A stretch of DNA of 32,913 nt from positions 212,455-245,367 of the forward strand of contig NZ_JAKFHA010000001.1 in the NCBI RefSeq assembly GCF_021502675.1, written 5' to 3'. The position numbers and the translations under genes are program-made. Origin of the DNA: Yinghuangia soli (lineage in GTDB: Bacteria > Actinomycetota > Actinomycetes > Streptomycetales > Streptomycetaceae). Below are positions 30,375 through 32,913 of the stretch, piece after piece; position 1 is the stretch's first letter; each line of letters starts with the position of its first letter. Under the pieces are notes generated by a model. It was not told the DNA's origin. It saw only the letters and a program-made list of their open reading frames with translations, and ran no database searches.

Positions 30375-31856
30375 ATGGCCGTCGAGGAATTCCCCGCACC
30401 CGGTCCCGCATCCGGCCCCGCATCGGCCGAGGCGGCGTACGCCCCGCCCGGCAAGCTCGGCGTGGCGCACATCGTGTTCTTCGTGGTCGCCGCGTCCGCG
30501 CCGCTGACCGTGGCGGCCGGCGGCATCCCGCAGAGCCTCGCGGTCACCGGCACCACCGGCATCCCGCTGGTGTACCTGCTGCTCGCCGCGATGCTCGCGG
30601 TCTTCAGCGTCGGGTACGCCGCGATGAGCCGCCGCATCACCGGGGCGGGCGCGTTTTACGCGTACGTCTCCCACGGCCTCGGCCGGATCCCCGGCGTCGG
30701 CGCCGCCTTCATCGCGCTCGTCTCGTACAACGCGATGCAGATCGGCATCTACGGGCTCTTCGGCTTCACCACCGCGGACTTCCTGGACGCGAAGCTCGGC
30801 TGGGACCTGCCGTGGTGGCTGATCGTGTTCATCGGCATCGGCGTGGTCGGCGTCCTCGGCTACCTGCGCATCGACCTGAACGCGAAGGTGCTCGCCGTTC
30901 TGCTGGTCATCGAAGCGCTCACCGTCATCGTCTTCGACTTCAGCGCGTTCACCTCGGCACCCGACGGCATCTCGTTCGACCCGTTCGGCTGGGACGCGCT
31001 CACCGCGGGCTCCACCGGCGCGGCGTTCTGCTTCGTCATGGCGTCGTTCATGGGCTTCGAGTCGGCGGCGCTGTACGGCGAGGAGTGCAAGGACCCGAAG
31101 CGGACCGTGGCGCGGTCCACGTACATCGCCGTCGCCGTGATCGGCGTGCTGTACGCGGCCACCGCGTGGGCCATGATGTCCGGCGCCGGCACCGGCAAGG
31201 CGGTCGGCGCCGCGCAGGAGAACGGCCCGAACCTCATCTTCGTGCTGAGCGAGGACCAGATCGGCAGCGGCTTCTCCGACACCGCGCAACTCTTCCTGAT
31301 CACCAGCCTGTTCGCCGCACTGCTGTCCTTCCACAACGCGGTGGCTCGCTACTTCCTCGCCCTCGGCCGGGAAGGCGTGCTGCCGACCCACCTGGGCCGC
31401 AGCCACCACCGGCACGGCTCGCCGCACATCGGCTCGGTCACCCAGACCGTGCTGGCGGCCGCGGTCGTCTCGGTCTTCGTCCTGCTCGACAAGGACCCGA
31501 TGGCGACGCTCTTCAACTGGCTGACCAACCTCGGCGCCCTCGGCGTGATCCTCCTGCTGGTCCTGACCTCGCTGGCCGTGGCGCGCTACTTCGCCCGCAA
31601 CGGCCGCCGCGAGGGCGAGCACCTGTGGAACCGCCTGGTCGCCCCGCTCATCGCGGCCGTCGCGCTCGCTGTCGTCTTCATCCTGGCGCTGGACAACTTC
31701 GGCGTGCTGCTCGGCGTCGACTCCGGCTCGGCGCTGCGCTGGGCCCTGCCGTCGCTGGTGATCGGCGCGGGCGTCGTGGGTGCGGCGTACGGCTGGTGGC
31801 TGCGCAGCACCCGTCCCGCGGTCTACGCCGGCGTCGGCCGAGGCCGCCCCGAATGA
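30375..31856 (+). CDS. APC superfamily amino acid/amine permease
   Basis: A 493-residue membrane protein with about 12 hydrophobic spans. The first span region (KLGVAHIVFFVVAASAPLTVAAGGIPQSLAVTGTTGIPLVYLLLAAMLAVFSVGYAAMSRRITGAGAFYAYVSHGLGR) has the APC signature. Span 6 contains CFVMASFMGFESAALYGEECKDPKRTVARS, the conserved substrate/acidic loop of amino acid-polyamine-organocation transporters. Substrates in this group include amino acids, polyamines and aromatic or other amines. GGAGG lies before ATG 30375. It is divergent from the MarR gene and followed 41 bp later by an LLM oxidoreductase. An amine substrate would fit the PuuC/PuuD-like genes 5 kb away, but this is inference. Confidence 0.85.
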   Translation: MAVEEFPAPGPASGPASAEAAYAPPGKLGVAHIVFFVVAASAPLTVAAGGIPQSLAVTGTTGIPLVYLLLAAMLAVFSVGYAAMSRRITGAGAFYAYVSHGLGRIPGVGAAFIALVSYNAMQIGIYGLFGFTTADFLDAKLGWDLPWWLIVFIGIGVVGVLGYLRIDLNAKVLAVLLVIEALTVIVFDFSAFTSAPDGISFDPFGWDALTAGSTGAAFCFVMASFMGFESAALYGEECKDPKRTVARSTYIAVAVIGVLYAATAWAMMSGAGTGKAVGAAQENGPNLIFVLSEDQIGSGFSDTAQLFLITSLFAALLSFHNAVARYFLALGREGVLPTHLGRSHHRHGSPHIGSVTQTVLAAAVVSVFVLLDKDPMATLFNWLTNLGALGVILLLVLTSLAVARYFARNGRREGEHLWNRLVAPLIAAVALAVVFILALDNFGVLLGVDSGSALRWALPSLVIGAGVVGAAYGWWLRSTRPAVYAGVGRGRPE

Positions 31857-31897
31857 CCTGACGTCCCATCACCATCACTACACAGCAAGGGAGTACG

Positions 31898-32827
31898 GTG
31901 GCCGCGCCCAAGCTCGTCCTCGTCCTCAGCGAGAACTGGACCCTGACCGACCCGCGCGACCTGCGGGGCCTGGTCGACATGGCCCGCGAGGCCGAGGACG
32001 CCGGATTCGACAGCGTCATGGTCAGCGAGCACATCGTGCTCGGCAAGGGAGCGGACGCGGACGGCCTGATGGCCAACCCGCGCGAGTACGCCCTGCCCGG
32101 CAACCAGGACCCGGCCACCCCCTGGCCCAACTCCCTGCTGCTCCTGTCCGCGATCGCCGCGGCCACCACGCGGCTCCGCCTGGTCGCGGCGGGCGTCATC
32201 GCCCCGCTACGGCACCCGCTCGCCCTCGCCCAGCAGCTCGCCACACTCGACCTGCTGAGCGAGGGCCGGCTGGTCGCCCAGCCCATCGTGAGCTGGCACC
32301 GCCCGGAGTACGAGGCGCTCGGCGTGCCCTTCGCCCGCCGCGGCAAGCTCCTGGACGAGCACCTCGCGGCCTGGGCGGCGCTGTGGCGCGACACCCCGGC
32401 GTCCTTCACCGGGGAGCACTACCGCTTCGAGGACGCGTACCTCGTCCCCAAGCCCTACCGCCCCGAGGGCCCGCGCCTGTGGTTCGGCGGCAGCTCGGTG
32501 CACGGCGCGGTCACCCGGCGCCTGGTGCGGTACGGCCACGGCTTCCACCCCCTCGGCCAACCCACCGACGCCGAGATGACCGCCCTGCGGGATGCGATGT
32601 CCGCCGCAGGCCGCGACCTCGCCGACCTGGAGATGGTCGGCGGCATCCGGCCGACCTTCCCCGACGACCACTCCCCCGCCCCCATCGCCCTCGCCCTGGA
32701 GTCGATCCCGGAGCAGATGTCCCGCGGCTTCACCACGATCTGCGTCAAGCCGTCCCAGTACACCGACGACCGCAGCGAAATCCCCTCCCTCTGCCGCGAG
32801 ATCGTCCGCCGGGTCGCCGCGCTCTAG
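31898..32827 (+). CDS. LLM class (luciferase-like, F420/FMN-dependent) oxidoreductase
   Basis: A 309-residue TIM-barrel luciferase-like oxidoreductase. Marks are LRGLVDMAREAEDAGFDSVMVSEHIVLG near the N-terminus, LLLLSAIAAATTRLRLVAAGVIAPLRHPLALAQQLATLDLLSEGRL, and EYEALGVPFARRGKLLDEHLAAWAALWRD followed by RPEGPRLWFGGSS. The TIGR03619-like pattern suggests F420 dependence, but FMN cannot be excluded. Such enzymes oxidise or reduce diverse substrates; none can be named here. The GTG start has AAGGGAG at good spacing, and the gene is 41 bp downstream of the permease, probably in one operon controlled by the MarR protein. Confidence 0.85.
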   Translation: MAAPKLVLVLSENWTLTDPRDLRGLVDMAREAEDAGFDSVMVSEHIVLGKGADADGLMANPREYALPGNQDPATPWPNSLLLLSAIAAATTRLRLVAAGVIAPLRHPLALAQQLATLDLLSEGRLVAQPIVSWHRPEYEALGVPFARRGKLLDEHLAAWAALWRDTPASFTGEHYRFEDAYLVPKPYRPEGPRLWFGGSSVHGAVTRRLVRYGHGFHPLGQPTDAEMTALRDAMSAAGRDLADLEMVGGIRPTFPDDHSPAPIALALESIPEQMSRGFTTICVKPSQYTDDRSEIPSLCREIVRRVAAL

Positions 32828-32847
32828 GGATCTCTCCGGCAATGCGA

Positions 32848-32876
32848 AGGGGGGCCGGGCCCAGCGCCGCCCCCCT
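32848..32876 (+). terminator. 8-bp G/C hairpin after the LLM oxidoreductase gene
   Basis: AGGGGGGC (32848-32855) and GCCCCCCT (32869-32876) are reverse complements around a 13-base loop, starting 20 bp after the stop. There is no T-run. The remaining 37 bases to the window end show no feature. Confidence 0.45.
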
Positions 32877-32913
32877 GGCCCCGGTGGACGCCAAAGAGTG
32901 GGGGGGCCATAAC

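Overview
The window is very GC-rich, uses GTG starts freely and is packed with gene families typical of filamentous actinomycetes: a SigE-family sigma factor, an XRE regulator with a MmyB-like ligand domain, a TIGR03086 protein, a P1 peptidase, a 62-residue P450/Rieske-type ferredoxin and an LLM flavin oxidoreductase. It is most likely chromosome of Streptomyces or a close relative. I saw no tRNA, rRNA, insertion sequence or CRISPR array.

Layout. (1) 0-16.8 kb is general accessory and housekeeping DNA. In order it holds: a PucR-type regulator with a P1 aminopeptidase; a VOC protein; a GlcG/HbpS-like protein; an S4 RNA-binding protein; two aldo/keto reductases divergent from an XRE regulator; an anti-sigma factor without a neighbouring sigma gene; a large RCK-pore-RCK ion-channel-like protein; an Imm35/YrhB-like protein; a TIGR03086 protein; a GNAT-AAA ATPase fusion; and a thioesterase/phosphotransferase pair divergent from an AraC regulator. 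(2) 16.8-17.1 kb is a strange convergent intergenic region. It has a 21-bp perfect inverted repeat around G and C homopolymers, followed by a series of operator-like palindromes. (3) 17.1-25.9 kb is a catabolic locus. The minus strand reads hpaE-like dehydrogenase, hpaD-like ring-cleavage dioxygenase, FAH-family hydrolase/decarboxylase, ferredoxin, ferredoxin reductase and MFS transporter. The plus strand reads an aldehyde dehydrogenase coupled to a PuuD-like gamma-glutamyl hydrolase. The divergent promoter region carries two nearly identical 20-bp operators, one in front of each arm.

(4) 25.9-29.5 kb is a compact cassette with visibly lower GC, bounded by two strong hairpin terminators: a SigE-family sigma factor, a single-pass membrane protein, a secreted trypsin-like protease and a GNAT acetyltransferase. 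The extracellular part of the membrane protein and the propeptide region of the protease share a recognisable domain. The protease ribosome-binding site is part of a 20-bp inverted repeat that could mask it in the mRNA. This is the best candidate for an undescribed system: a sigma-controlled secreted protease whose propeptide resembles the presumed sensor domain of its own anti-sigma factor. (5) 29.6-32.8 kb holds a MarR regulator divergent from an APC permease and an LLM oxidoreductase, with a long palindrome between them. These genes may once have adjoined the catabolic locus before the cassette arrived.

All functions are read from sequence patterns; no database search was run. Start codons were chosen from ribosome-binding sites and domain boundaries.
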